Shown piece after piece: positions 35,497 through 45,642 of a DNA stretch of 64,000 nt; position 1 is the first letter of the stretch, and every line of letters starts with the position of its first letter. Position numbers and translations under genes: made by a program. Source of the stretch: Caedibacter sp. 38-128 (GTDB lineage Bacteria; Pseudomonadota; Alphaproteobacteria; Caedimonadales; Caedimonadaceae). The notes below the pieces were generated by a model, which ran no database searches, was not told the DNA's origin, and worked only from the letters and a program-made list of their open reading frames with translations. The stretch spans positions 1 through 64,000 of the forward strand of contig MKUU01000011.1 of assembly GCA_001898705.1 (NCBI GenBank). Direction: 5' to 3'.

Positions 35497-35766
35497 ATGT
35501 CGTTACAAAATGAACAAAAACAACAAATTATTAAAGACTTTGCAACTGCTACAAATGATACAGGATCTCCTGAGGTACAAGTTGCTCTTTTAACAACACG
35601 GATTAAAGAGCTAAGTAAACACCTTGAATCACACGTTAAAGACCACCATTCACGTCGTGGACTTTTAATTATGGTTAACCGTCGCCGTCGACTTCTTGAT
35701 TATCTAAAAAGAAGCAGTTTTGAAAGATATGAAACAGTTATTAAGCGCCTTGGATTGCGCCGTTAG
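35497..35766 (+). CDS. rpsO: 30S ribosomal protein S15
   Basis: S15 binds 16S rRNA early in assembly of the small subunit platform. The 89-residue product has the family signature [16 protein letters not shown] and [20 protein letters not shown]. The ATG follows AAGAAAGGAATGCACG. It lies 18 bases after truB and 41 before pnp. Confidence 0.97.
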   Translation: MSLQNEQKQQIIKDFATATNDTGSPEVQVALLTTRIKELSKHLESHVKDHHSRRGLLIMVNRRRRLLDYLKRSSFERYETVIKRLGLRR

Positions 35767-35807
35767 AAAATGCCCCTGGAAGGCTTCAGAAAGGAATAAA
35801 TAAAAGT

Positions 35808-37913
35808 ATGTTTACAATTCACCGCCAAGAACTGGATTGGGGAGGACGTCAACTTGTTCTCGAGACAGGAAAAATTGCCCGTCAAGCTGATGGAGCTGTT
35901 GTTGCAACCTATGGTGAGACAAGCGTCCTTTGTACTGTCGTCGGTGCTAAAGATGTCTCAAAGGATCAACATTTTTTCCCTTTGACCGTTCATTACCAAG
36001 AAAAAGCTTTTGCTGCAGGTAAAATTCCTGGCGGTTTTTTTAAACGTGAAGGCAAGCCAAGCGAGAAAGAAGTCTTAACATCAAGACTTATTGACCGTCC
36101 TATTCGCCCTCTCTTTCCTGAAGGCTTTTATAACGAAGTTCAAATTGTCTGCACGCTATTGAGCCATGACCTTGAGAATGATCCTGATATTGTTGCTATT
36201 ATCGGTGCTTCTGCAGCCTTAGCTATCTCAGGCCTCCCTGTGCATCAAATCTTGGCTGCTGCCAAAGTTGGTTATAAAGATGGTTCATTCATCCTAAACC
36301 CAACCTATGCAGACCTTGAAGAATCAGCACTTGAACTTGTTGTCGCTGGAACTGAAGAAGGTGTTCTCATGGTTGAGTCTGAGGCTCATGAGCTTTCAGA
36401 AAAAACCATGCTTGACGCCGTTATGTTTGGTCACAGTGAATTCCAAAAGGTTATTAAAGCAATTCAACAGCTTAAAAAAGATGCTGGCAAACCAGAATGG
36501 CAAACCGTTGATCATAGCGTGATGGAAAATGCTGTTTTCACTCAAATTAAAAAGTTTGCTGAAAATGATCTCCGTAAAGCCTATCAAGAAACTAAAAAAC
36601 AACTTCGTTATGCAGGTATCGAAAGTGTTCGCCATGCAACATTTGAAGCTTTAAGTGCAGATGCGCATGCTGAAGATGTTTTGAATGCTCAATTTAAAAA
36701 ACTTGAGGAAGAAATTGTCCGCGGCGATATCCTAGAACATGGCCGCCGTATTGATGGAAGAGATCTAAAAACTGTTCGTCAGATCGAGGTCGAAGTTGGT
36801 CTTCTTCCAAGAGCTCATGGCAGTGCTCTTTTCACACGTGGCGAGACACAAGCACTTGTTGTGACAACGCTTGGTACAGCGCAAGATGAACAAATTATTG
36901 ATGCCCTTGAAGGTGAAAGCCGTCAAAGATTTATGCTTCACTATAACTTCCCTCCTTATTCAGTTGGCGAAGCAGGACGTCTTTCTTCTCCAGGACGACG
37001 TGAAATTGGTCATGGAAAGCTTGCATGGCGTGCGGTGAACCCACTTCTTCCAACAAAAGAGCAGTTTCCTTATACTCTTCGTGTTGTTTCAGAGATTACA
37101 GAATCTAATGGTTCTTCATCAATGGCAACAGTTTGTGGAAGCTCTCTTGCCTTGATGGATGCCGGTGTGCCTCTTGAACAACCTGTTGCAGGTATCGCAA
37201 TGGGATTGATTAAGGAAAAGGATAAGTTTGCTGTTTTGACAGACATTTTGGGGGATGAAGATCACTTAGGCGATATGGACTTTAAAGTTGCAGGAACATC
37301 TCGTGGTGTTACCTCTCTTCAAATGGACCTCAAAATCACAAGTATCACTGAAGACATTATGAAAGTTGCGCTTGAGCAAGCTCATGCGGGACGTCTTCAT
37401 ATCTTGAAAGAAATGGAAAAAGCAATCAATCAATCCAGGACATCCGTCAAAGATAATGCGCCTCGAATTGTCAGTATTCAAATTAATAAAGAGCGTATCC
37501 GCGATCTTATTGGCCCCGGCGGTAAAGTCATTCGTGAGATTTGTGAAACGACAGGGACCAAGATTGATATTGCTGAGGACGGGAAAGTTGATATTTCCAG
37601 CTCAAATCAAGCGAATATTGAAGCTGCTATTGAAAGAATCAAAGATGTGGCGGGTGATCCTGAAGTGGGCGCCATCTATAAAGCTTCTGTTGTTAAAATC
37701 ATGGATTTCGGTGCTTTCGTTGAATATTATGGTGAACGCCAAGGTCTTGTTCATGTGAGTCAGTTGGCTGCAGCACGAGTTGAAAAAGTTGACGATGTCG
37801 TTAAAGTTGGTGATACTGTTTATGTTAAACTATTAGGTTTTGATGATCGCGGTAAAGCTAAATTAAGCATGAAGGTTGTTGAGCAAGAGTCTGGTCAAGA
37901 GATTGCAGGCTAA
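35808..37913 (+). CDS. pnp: Polyribonucleotide nucleotidyltransferase (PNPase)
   Basis: PNPase degrades RNA from the 3' end by phosphorolysis and can add tails. The 701-residue product has two RNase PH domains, the second carrying [20 protein letters not shown] and MDAGVPL. A KH domain ([19 protein letters not shown]) and an S1 domain ([20 protein letters not shown]) follow. The length and domain order are standard. The ATG follows AAAGGAATAAATAAAAGT. Confidence 0.97.
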   Translation: MFTIHRQELDWGGRQLVLETGKIARQADGAVVATYGETSVLCTVVGAKDVSKDQHFFPLTVHYQEKAFAAGKIPGGFFKREGKPSEKEVLTSRLIDRPIRPLFPEGFYNEVQIVCTLLSHDLENDPDIVAIIGASAALAISGLPVHQILAAAKVGYKDGSFILNPTYADLEESALELVVAGTEEGVLMVESEAHELSEKTMLDAVMFGHSEFQKVIKAIQQLKKDAGKPEWQTVDHSVMENAVFTQIKKFAENDLRKAYQETKKQLRYAGIESVRHATFEALSADAHAEDVLNAQFKKLEEEIVRGDILEHGRRIDGRDLKTVRQIEVEVGLLPRAHGSALFTRGETQALVVTTLGTAQDEQIIDALEGESRQRFMLHYNFPPYSVGEAGRLSSPGRREIGHGKLAWRAVNPLLPTKEQFPYTLRVVSEITESNGSSSMATVCGSSLALMDAGVPLEQPVAGIAMGLIKEKDKFAVLTDILGDEDHLGDMDFKVAGTSRGVTSLQMDLKITSITEDIMKVALEQAHAGRLHILKEMEKAINQSRTSVKDNAPRIVSIQINKERIRDLIGPGGKVIREICETTGTKIDIAEDGKVDISSSNQANIEAAIERIKDVAGDPEVGAIYKASVVKIMDFGAFVEYYGERQGLVHVSQLAAARVEKVDDVVKVGDTVYVKLLGFDDRGKAKLSMKVVEQESGQEIAG

Positions 37914-37968
37914 TCAAAATATTTGTGAAAACAATAGAGTATAAACTAAGTAAACTTTGAGAGAAATT

Positions 37969-39366
37969 GTGAAGTCCCTTAATCCTATTCTTATGTCCGG
38001 TCAAGAAATTCTTCCACTTATTGAGGGAGGAAAAGGGATTTCTGTTTCTAATGGTGAAAGCTCGGGTGCTTGGGCTGCCGCAGGCGGCGTTGGCACCTTC
38101 TCAGGCGTTAATGCTGATGCCTACGATGAAAATGGTAATTTAGTCCCTATTGTTTATCATGGGAAAACAAGGCGCGAACGACATCATGAACTTATTGCTT
38201 ACGCGATAAAAGGTGGCATTACACAAGCAAAGATTGCCCATGAAATGCGAAATGGACAAGGTCGACTTCACATGAACGTTTTATGGGAGATGGCCGCTTG
38301 TGAAGAGATTTTACATGGCGTTCTTGAAGGCACCCAAGGACTTATCCATGGCGTAACATGTGGGGCTGGAATGCCTTATAAAGTTGCTGAAATTTCAGCA
38401 CGTTATAATATATTTTATTATCCAATCGTCTCTTCTGCTCGTGCCTTTAGTGCTTTATGGAAAAGAGCCTATCACAAATTCCCAGATAAACTCGGAGCCG
38501 TTGTTTACGAAGATCCTTGGCTTGCGGGAGGACATAATGGGCTGAGCAATAGTGAAGACCCAGCTCAACCACAACCACCTTATGAGCGTGTTCTCGCTTT
38601 AAGAAAACAAATGGCCGAATTTGGTCTCAATAATATCCCCATTATTATGGCTGGTGGTGTATGGTTCTTAAGAGAATGGGAAGACTGGATTGATAATCCT
38701 GATCTTGGTCCTATCGCTTTTCAATTCGGAACCAGGCCTCTTCTTACGCAAGAAAGTCCTATCTCGTCAGAGTGGAAACAAAAACTTTTGACCTTAAAGC
38801 AAGGCGATGTCTTCTTAAATCGCTTTAGCCCAACCGGTTTTTATTCTTCTGCCGTTAAAAATGATTTCTTAAATGAACTTCACGCGCGCTCACAACGCCA
38901 GGTTGCTTATACAACCGCTCCTGTTGGAGACCATGAATGCCCTTATGAAGTTGGGGCTCGGAAAAGACTTGTTTATCTTACGGCTCATGACCTTACGCAT
39001 GTTGAACAATGGGTTGCACAAGGTTTTACCGAAGGCTTAAGGACGCCTGATAGTACCCTTATTTTTGTGACGCCTAAAGAGTCAAACCAAATTCTTACTG
39101 ATCAAATTAATTGTATGGGCTGTTTAAGTGCCTGCCTCTTTAGCAACTGGCAACAAACTGATCCTTACACAACAGGTCGCAAGGCAGATCCTCGTTCCTT
39201 CTGTATTCAAAAGACGCTCCAAGAAATTTCACACGGCGGCGATATTAATCAACAGCTTATGTTTGCAGGCCATAATGCTTATCGCTTTGCCTCTGATCCA
39301 TTTTATGCCGATGGTTTTATTCCAACGGTTAAACAACTCATTGAACGTTTAAAAACTGGAAACTAA
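37969..39366 (+). CDS. Nitronate monooxygenase-like FMN protein
   Basis: The product resembles the COG2070 nitronate monooxygenase / 2-nitropropane dioxygenase group of FMN TIM-barrel enzymes: SVSNGESSGAWAAAGGVGTF, GVTCGAGMPYKVAEI, IPIIMAGGVWF and AFQFGTRPLLT. It is longer than the usual 320-350 residues by about 120, with a C-terminal region rich in Cys (QINCMGCLSACLFSNW). That looks like an added cluster or zinc site, so the substrate may differ. GTG at 37969 follows GAGAG; starts at 37957 (TTG) and 37993 (ATG) are also possible. Confidence 0.75.
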   Translation: MKSLNPILMSGQEILPLIEGGKGISVSNGESSGAWAAAGGVGTFSGVNADAYDENGNLVPIVYHGKTRRERHHELIAYAIKGGITQAKIAHEMRNGQGRLHMNVLWEMAACEEILHGVLEGTQGLIHGVTCGAGMPYKVAEISARYNIFYYPIVSSARAFSALWKRAYHKFPDKLGAVVYEDPWLAGGHNGLSNSEDPAQPQPPYERVLALRKQMAEFGLNNIPIIMAGGVWFLREWEDWIDNPDLGPIAFQFGTRPLLTQESPISSEWKQKLLTLKQGDVFLNRFSPTGFYSSAVKNDFLNELHARSQRQVAYTTAPVGDHECPYEVGARKRLVYLTAHDLTHVEQWVAQGFTEGLRTPDSTLIFVTPKESNQILTDQINCMGCLSACLFSNWQQTDPYTTGRKADPRSFCIQKTLQEISHGGDINQQLMFAGHNAYRFASDPFYADGFIPTVKQLIERLKTGN

Positions 39367-39384
39367 AAACGAAAGGAGCTTAAA

Positions 39385-39921
39385 ATGCTTACTGTTGGTG
39401 ATAAATTCCCTGCTTTTTCGCTGAAAGCTGTTAGAACTTCTGAAATTGGTGACTTCCCTCTCGTCACAGATCAAAGTGACAAGGGAAAATGGAAGCTTTT
39501 CTTCTTTTGGCCAAAAGACTTTACCTTCATCTGCCCTACAGAAATCATGGGATATGGTGACCTTTATACACAATTCAAAGAAAGAAACTGTGAAGTTTAT
39601 GGATGCAGTACTGACTCTGACTTTGTGCACGTTGCATGGCGCAAGCATCATGAAGGACTTAAAAATAGTCCTTTTGCATGGCTTTCTGATATTCGGAAAG
39701 AGCTTTCAAATGCGTTAGGCATTCTTCATAAGCAAGAAGGTGTTTGTTTGCGCGCAACATATCTTGTTGACCCAGAAGGCGTTATTCGACATGTGTCAAT
39801 TAACGATCTTTCAGTTGGTCGCAATGTTGAAGAAACCCTTCGCATTCTTGATGGTTTACAATCTGAAGGGCTCTGTGGTTGCAACTGGCAAAAAGGCCAA
39901 GACTACGTCAAAGTGGCTTAA
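39385..39921 (+). CDS. ahpC: Peroxiredoxin AhpC
   Basis: AhpC reduces peroxides. The 178-residue product has the peroxidatic Cys in FTFICPTEI and a C-terminal CGCNWQKG pair, resembling the mycobacterial-type AhpC with its Cys174/Cys176. That subgroup is usually reduced by AhpD or a thioredoxin-like partner; no such gene is adjacent. The ATG follows AAAGGAGCTTAAA, 18 bases after the upstream gene. A terminator lies directly after it. Confidence 0.9.
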   Translation: MLTVGDKFPAFSLKAVRTSEIGDFPLVTDQSDKGKWKLFFFWPKDFTFICPTEIMGYGDLYTQFKERNCEVYGCSTDSDFVHVAWRKHHEGLKNSPFAWLSDIRKELSNALGILHKQEGVCLRATYLVDPEGVIRHVSINDLSVGRNVEETLRILDGLQSEGLCGCNWQKGQDYVKVA

Positions 39922-39933
39922 AGACAAGCTTAC

Positions 39934-39975
39934 AAAAAGAGCAAGGAAACAACTTTCTTGCTCTTTTTATTTTTT
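39934..39975 (+). terminator. Intrinsic terminator after ahpC
   Basis: The arms AAAAAGAGCAAG and CTTGCTCTTTTT enclose an 11-base loop and are followed by ATTTTTT. Confidence 0.9.
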
Positions 39976-40191
39976 CCTTGTCCCAAAATCCCTCAATAAA
40001 TAAAACTTTCAACAGCTGGTTCTTAAAGGAGTTCTTAGTACAATACCTAACGAATAGAAAGTGACAGTGACAATTTATTAAAAATGATATAAATTACTAA
40101 CAAATTGTTAAAATTTTATTGTTTTTTAGGCGATTTTTTCCTATGAAAAATTAGCTAAACTTGTCAAGTTGCTAATTAGAGGTATGATAAG

Positions 40192-42577
40192 ATGCTAACA
40201 GAATTGTTGCTTTTTCTTATCACTATTTTAGGTTTAAATACTCCTGGCCAAATTCTTTCTACACTAACCCCCTCCAACGCTGTACAACTAGAAAAACCAA
40301 TTTTTTTTTTCAATTACGAGAAGAGAAACAAGCAACCTGAAAGAAAGTAAACGTTATTTACTCCCAAAAGAGGCTCTTACGTTTTTATCCCAATCTCATC
40401 AATCGAAGCCTCAAAGGGATGTTTTCAGCTTTATTCTGCAAAAAGCTTTCAACCTGGGAGGTTCCCCTCACTCTCAACTTATACATCCAGGGATTATTCT
40501 AAAACCATTTCAAAAAATTCCATTTTCCGAAGCAACAAGAAAAATTATCAGTCGGTTAAATATTATATTACTTGCTCAACCTGCAAAATTAGTCACAACA
40601 AAAAAAATTGAAAAATATGATGGTGTTGTAGCTCCTGTTTCTTTTTTCGCGAAAGATGACACACCTTTCTCCGTAGATATTTCATTCCTTTCTCAATCTC
40701 AAGTTCCACAGGATAAATTTGTTTCTTTTTCGGCATCTGACAAAAATGGAATAAATATTTTGGTTCAGGAAGAGGCAACTAATTCGGTTGCGGATTATAC
40801 TAAAACAACATCATTATACACTAGTAGCGTACTAACCATACCAACCGCTGTCATTTCTTCTGCATCTGCGAACAACAGCGTAAAAGTATTGATTCCTATA
40901 ACCTTCACCAGCTTGGATCCTTGCTATCCCTCAAGAATGCAACCCTCTCATGTAATAGCTACGAAGTCTTCACCAACGTCTACTCTTCCTTTTATGCCAG
41001 AAAACAAGCATGCAAGTTCTTTCCCACCCATAAACTCTGTCAACTCGGGAACCAATAATAGCAAGCCACAACTGCAACTTAACACAGCACTTATAACACT
41101 CACACCTGTTATTCCTCCTGTACCGACAAACCGTAGCGTAACCGCTTCGGTTTCTATGCCAACAGTCCATCCAAGCGCTCATAATACTGTAGCACCACTA
41201 CTCAATAGAAGAAGAGCATCAACACCAACAATCCCTGTTATTTTTTCCGCATCAGCGAGTAGCAGTGTAAGGGCTCCAATTCCGATCACAGTAACAAGTT
41301 CAGATGTTAACAATACCCAGATAATATCACCCTATAGTGAAGCATCAGTGCCACCACCGCCAGCGCCTATTCTTCCTTTTATTCCAGCAAATAACAAGGT
41401 AAGTATTCCATCGCATGTAGCAACAACCAATTCAAGCATTACAGCTCTCCCAAAAACGCAGCTATCTAGAGTAATAATGGGAATAAATTCACCAACGTCT
41501 ACACCTCCCTCGATACCTGTACAAAATATGGCCAGTATTAGCTCTTCTACATTAGCTAGTAATGGAAAAATTACTAGTTCCAGCGCTTCTTTGTTAATGA
41601 ATACTTTGAAGAGTCTCTCTCAATACGCAAGCACTTCCCAAACTTTACCCATTTCTAGCCTAAACCCTTCTTATAAAACAGCCCTGACAATTCTAGCTTC
41701 TACCACAATTGATCCGCAAAATACGTCTTCACCTGAAAGAATAAATTCTTTACTCCTTCCATTACCTCAACCTCCGGTTGTCCCTGCTCCTTTTAAAATG
41801 ACCAAAGGAAACGACCCTTCTTTTGAATTAATGAGTGGTTACTTAAGTTCAAAATTTACCTCTTTAAGACGCTCTTCCTCGGTTGTTCCACCTATTCTGC
41901 CAGCTAAATGTCAGACTCAGGATTTTAAAAGAAGTAAATCATTACCTGTGATTAAAAAACTTAAAGTTAACAAGTGCAAAACAGATTTGGTAGCTGCTAT
42001 TTCATTTGATGATAAAAAATCTCAGATAGAAGAAGATGAACCTCGAGGACGAACTCTAATGACAAATCATTCTGGGCGTCTTCAACAAAAAAGGAATCTT
42101 AGCCCCCAATCTTTTAAAGGCATGAGTGAACAACAAACCTTTTTTTCTTTCTTAAGAAAGCAACTGAGATTAACAAACGACTATGATGAAATAGAAGAAG
42201 ATCAAGGTGTTTCTCCCGATCATTTAATAAGCGCTTCAAATAGACTTATGAAAAAATTCAGCCATACATTAGGAGAACTATATATTCAGACAGAAGATTC
42301 TTTAAAGAAAAAGAAAGCACGCAAAATTAATGAGTTTCTATATGTTTCGGCAAGAAATATACATTTTCAAGATAAACTCTCTTCTAAATTTGAGTTTGAT
42401 CCAAAATGTTCTGGCTCAAAAAAAACAGACCTAACGACTCACTCTCGTTTACTTACAGGAGCTCTTGAAGAACATTTATTTCAAGAATGCCTAACATTCC
42501 CCAAATCTCATAAAAGACGTCAATTGCATTCCACTCCGACGAAAATACGTGCGTTACCGGAAAGATCTGATCAGTAA
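40192..42577 (+). pseudogene. Ser/Thr/Pro-rich predicted secreted protein, out of frame at a T10 run
   Basis: The ATG at 40192 (AGAGG upstream) encodes a signal peptide (MLTELLLFLITILGLNTPG). At the ten T of 40301-40310 the frame changes, and the start frame stops at about 40348. The +1 frame is open from the T run through the stop at 42577 with no other break. One T fewer would give a protein of about 794 residues. Its middle holds degenerate repeats such as SASANNSVKVLIPIT and SASASSSVRAPIPIT. The C-terminal 250 residues are basic and helical (FFSFLRKQLRLTNDYDEIEE). I do not recognise a family. It may be phase-variable, a pseudogene or a base-call error. Confidence 0.6.
40301..40310 (+). 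repeat. Run of ten T inside a coding sequence
   Basis: It is the point where the signal-peptide frame and the long downstream frame part. Runs of this length change by one base through polymerase slippage, and losing one T restores the full protein. Confidence 0.85.
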
Positions 42578-42702
42578 AACTTTCTCTATAAATTATAACC
42601 AACTTACTATGAAGAATAAATATTTTGTTAATTTATTATAGCTAAAATCAAATTAACTATTAAAATAGCTGATATTTTTACTAAAAATAAAAGGAGAGCT
42701 TC

Positions 42703-43164
42703 ATGATTAACTTAACAGATTCAGATATTAAAAAATCAACAAAAATCCTTGAAACTCTTTTAGCAAATACTTATCTCCTTGCGTTAAAAACTCAAAATTA
42801 TCATTGGAATATAGTAAGTCCAAATTTTACGATGCTCCATGAGCTTTTTGGAAATCAATATGAAGCTCTCTCAGATGCGATTGATGAGATTGCGGAACGA
42901 ATTCGGATGTTAGGAGAAAGAACCCCTGCGACATTTTACAAGTTTTTGAAGCTCACCACTTTAACAGAAAACGATGATATCAAAATAGCTGAAGCCATGA
43001 TTACCACTCTTTTAAATGATCATGAACAGCTTATCTTAGAACTTCGAACAACCCTTAAAGCGCTTGACGACAGTGATGATGAAGGAACAATTGACTTCCT
43101 CATTGGCCGCCTTAGAGAGCATGAAAAGACAGCTTGGATGCTGAGAAGCCATCTATCCCTTTAA
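42703..43164 (+). CDS. dps: Dps-family DNA-protecting ferritin
   Basis: Dps forms a 12-mer that stores iron with peroxide and shields DNA. The 153-residue product has the ferroxidase region QNYHWNIVSPNFTMLHELFG and YEALSDAIDEIAERIRMLG. The ATG follows AAAGGAGAGCTTC. It is a single gene. Its place two genes from ahpC suggests both serve oxidative stress, but they are separate transcripts. Confidence 0.9.
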   Translation: MINLTDSDIKKSTKILETLLANTYLLALKTQNYHWNIVSPNFTMLHELFGNQYEALSDAIDEIAERIRMLGERTPATFYKFLKLTTLTENDDIKIAEAMITTLLNDHEQLILELRTTLKALDDSDDEGTIDFLIGRLREHEKTAWMLRSHLSL

Positions 43165-43239
43165 ACTTTGGCTTTTACAAAACTTTTCAAGTTTTTACTC
43201 TTTATTAACTTTTCATCAATATAAAAGTTCTTGTAAGCA

Positions 43240-43388
43240 ATAAAAATAATAAAATAGAGGGAGAAGCTTCGTGGACCAAGTCTCAAGTATAAACTTTAAG
43301 GACAAAGTACACTTTCTCCAAAGTTATTAGATTGATCATTTCGGCAGCATGTTTACTTCATATAAGGTTAGAAGTGAGAAAAAGACTC
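43240..43388 (+). ncRNA. Possible small transcript upstream of a terminator
   Basis: The 345 bases between dps and nusB hold no protein gene longer than about 20 codons, yet end in a strong terminator about 225 bases past dps. The stretch from about 43255 has local pairing potential and could be a long dps 3' region or a small RNA. No known RNA family is recognised. Confidence 0.2.
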
Positions 43389-43423
43389 CCAGGGATTTAA
43401 GTCTCTGGGAATTTTTTACAATA
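43389..43423 (+). terminator. Intrinsic terminator between dps and nusB
   Basis: The arms TCCCAGGGA and TCTCTGGGA (one G-T pair) enclose TTTAAG and are followed by ATTTTTTAC. Confidence 0.8.
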
Positions 43424-43510
43424 AATCCGTACACTCTTCAGAGAATGCTTGCCTTTTTTTCCATCTATCGGCATTAATATTTTTTAATTAATCATCTTTG
43501 AAAATGAAGA

Positions 43511-43984
43511 ATGGCACAATCTAATCGTAACCAGTTTGAAAAAAATCGCGCTGCAAGGCTTGCAGCAGTTCAAGCTCTCTACCAAATTTCTGAGACAGAA
43601 CAAACTGCATCTGCTGTGATAGAAGAATTTATCCTTCACCGCTTTAATTCAGGTGATTATCCTGTCAGCGTGGATATCGCTTTGTTCAGAAACCTCATCA
43701 CAACAGCTTGTGAAAGACGGCAAGATATCAGGGATATCATCCTTGCAAATCTTAGCCAAGAGTGGACTATAGAGCGTCTAGAATCAATTTTAAAAGCCAT
43801 TTTACAAGTTGCCACAGCTGAATTTTTAGGACAATTAACCACAGTTCCCGCGCCGGTTATTATTTCTGAATATGTTGATATTACTCATGGATTCTTTGAA
43901 GGAAAAGAGCCAGGATTTGTTAATAGTTATCTTGATAAAGTTGCAAAAAATCTAGGGTATTCACTCTCAAAACCAAAGAAATAA
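43511..43984 (+). CDS. nusB: Transcription antitermination factor NusB
   Basis: NusB with NusE binds boxA RNA and helps rRNA transcription. The 157-residue product is all-helical, with ARLAAVQALYQISETEQTA near the start and EYVDITHGFFEGKEPGFVNS, then YLDKVAKNLG near the end, typical of NusB. In many alphaproteobacteria nusB follows ribH; here no riboflavin genes are adjacent. Confidence 0.92.
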   Translation: MAQSNRNQFEKNRAARLAAVQALYQISETEQTASAVIEEFILHRFNSGDYPVSVDIALFRNLITTACERRQDIRDIILANLSQEWTIERLESILKAILQVATAEFLGQLTTVPAPVIISEYVDITHGFFEGKEPGFVNSYLDKVAKNLGYSLSKPKK

Positions 43985-44029
43985 TGCCATTACAAAAGTA
44001 CTTGAAGACCCAAGGATATGGAGTTTTAA

Positions 44030-45568
44030 ATGAAAAATAATCATTCCCCTATAATTTTATGTATCTTAGATGGATGGGGGCACCGTGAAGAGTTAAATCA
44101 TAATGCGATTGCACAAGCAAAAACTCCTAACTTTGATCGTTTTCTAAAAAATTATCCTCATTCTTTACTCGAAGCATCAGCTCTTGATGTTGGACTTCCT
44201 GAAGGTCAAATGGGGAATTCTGAAGTTGGGCATATGAACATCGGCGCCGGACGCATTATCATGCAAGACCTACCACGCATCGATGCTGCTCTTCAAAATA
44301 ATGAAGTTACACAACTTGCTGTGTTTCAAAATTTTACTAAGAAAGTAAAAGAAGGAACCGGCGTTGTGCATCTTTTAGGGCTTCTGTCTCCCGGAGGCGT
44401 TCACTCACATCAAGATCAGATCATTGCATTAGCAAAAGACTTTTCAAATGAGGGGCTAATTGTTTATTTACATCTTTTCCTTGATGGACGCGACACATCG
44501 CCTAATTCAGGAAAAGAATATCTAAAACATTTAATGTTCGAAATTGGAGATATTCCTTCTATTAAAATTGCAACAATAGGAGGACGTTATTTTGGAATGG
44601 ATCGTGATAAGCGCTGGGATCGAGTTGAAAAAGCCTATCAAGTCATGACAGATGTACAAGGGACTATTCTTGAGGATCCCTTGACCTATATTCAGGAAAA
44701 CTATGCCTCTAAAATCACCGATGAGTTTATTCCCCCTGCTCTCCTTCGAGACTATGAAGGAATGCAGGATGGAGACGGGTTGTTTATCGCAAATTTTCGT
44801 GCCGATCGAGTCCGCCAGATTTTAAGTGCTCTTGTACTGCAAGACTTTCAAGATTTTAAGAGAGGTAAAGTTATTCAATTCTCAGCAACTTTAGGACTTG
44901 TTGAGTATTCTGAAGTTTTAAATAAGTATTGCCCTGCCCTCTTTCCCGCCATTGAGATTCATGAAAGTTTAGGCGAAGTGGTTGCAAATGCTGGACTTAA
45001 GCAACTGCGTATTGCAGAAACAGAAAAATATGCCCACGTTACTTTTTTCTTTAATGGTGGCCAAGAAACCCCTTTTCCTCAGGAAGATCGCATCCTTATC
45101 CCTTCTCCAAAAGTTGCGACTTATGATTTACAACCAGAGATGTCTGCCAAGGAAGTCACACAAGAACTCATTTCAGCAATACATAAAATACCCTATAATC
45201 TTGTTGTTGTGAATTATGCAAATACTGATATGGTTGGACACTCAGGTGATCTCAATGCATCTATTCAGGCAGTCGAATGTGTTGATCGATGCTTAGGAGA
45301 ACTTGAAAAAGCCGTATTATCTCTTAATGGAACTCTACTGATCACGGCAGATCATGGCAATGCAGAACAAATTTATGATGAAACATTAAAAGAGGCTCAC
45401 ACAGCTCATACTATGAATCCCGTGCCCTTTGTGTGCGTCAACACTATTCTGCATGGAGCATCATTATCTGATGGAAAACTATCTGATATAGCGCCGACAA
45501 TATTAGAAATATTAGGATTACCTAAACCATCTCAGATGACAGGAAGATCATTATTAAAGAATGTTTAG
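44030..45568 (+). CDS. gpmI: 2,3-bisphosphoglycerate-independent phosphoglycerate mutase
   Basis: GpmI interconverts 3- and 2-phosphoglycerate in glycolysis, using Mn ions and a Ser nucleophile. The 512-residue product has CILDGWGHREE at the N-terminus, the catalytic Ser in EGQMGNSEVGHMNIGAGR, LFLDGRDTSPNSG and the C-terminal metal site TADHGNAEQ. Length is normal. It leads into ctpA 74 bases downstream. Confidence 0.95.
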   Translation: MKNNHSPIILCILDGWGHREELNHNAIAQAKTPNFDRFLKNYPHSLLEASALDVGLPEGQMGNSEVGHMNIGAGRIIMQDLPRIDAALQNNEVTQLAVFQNFTKKVKEGTGVVHLLGLLSPGGVHSHQDQIIALAKDFSNEGLIVYLHLFLDGRDTSPNSGKEYLKHLMFEIGDIPSIKIATIGGRYFGMDRDKRWDRVEKAYQVMTDVQGTILEDPLTYIQENYASKITDEFIPPALLRDYEGMQDGDGLFIANFRADRVRQILSALVLQDFQDFKRGKVIQFSATLGLVEYSEVLNKYCPALFPAIEIHESLGEVVANAGLKQLRIAETEKYAHVTFFFNGGQETPFPQEDRILIPSPKVATYDLQPEMSAKEVTQELISAIHKIPYNLVVVNYANTDMVGHSGDLNASIQAVECVDRCLGELEKAVLSLNGTLLITADHGNAEQIYDETLKEAHTAHTMNPVPFVCVNTILHGASLSDGKLSDIAPTILEILGLPKPSQMTGRSLLKNV

Positions 45569-45642
45569 TTTAATATATTTCATAAAGTCAGAGCTTGTTA
45601 TAAACTATATAAGTTAAGTTAGGTTCAAATTGAAGGAAGGTT

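Noticed and set aside
40760-42577. Independent gene starting at 40760 (TTG)
   Set aside because: The frame is open for another 450 bases upstream to the T10 run, where it can join a signal-peptide start; there is no good ribosome site at 40760.
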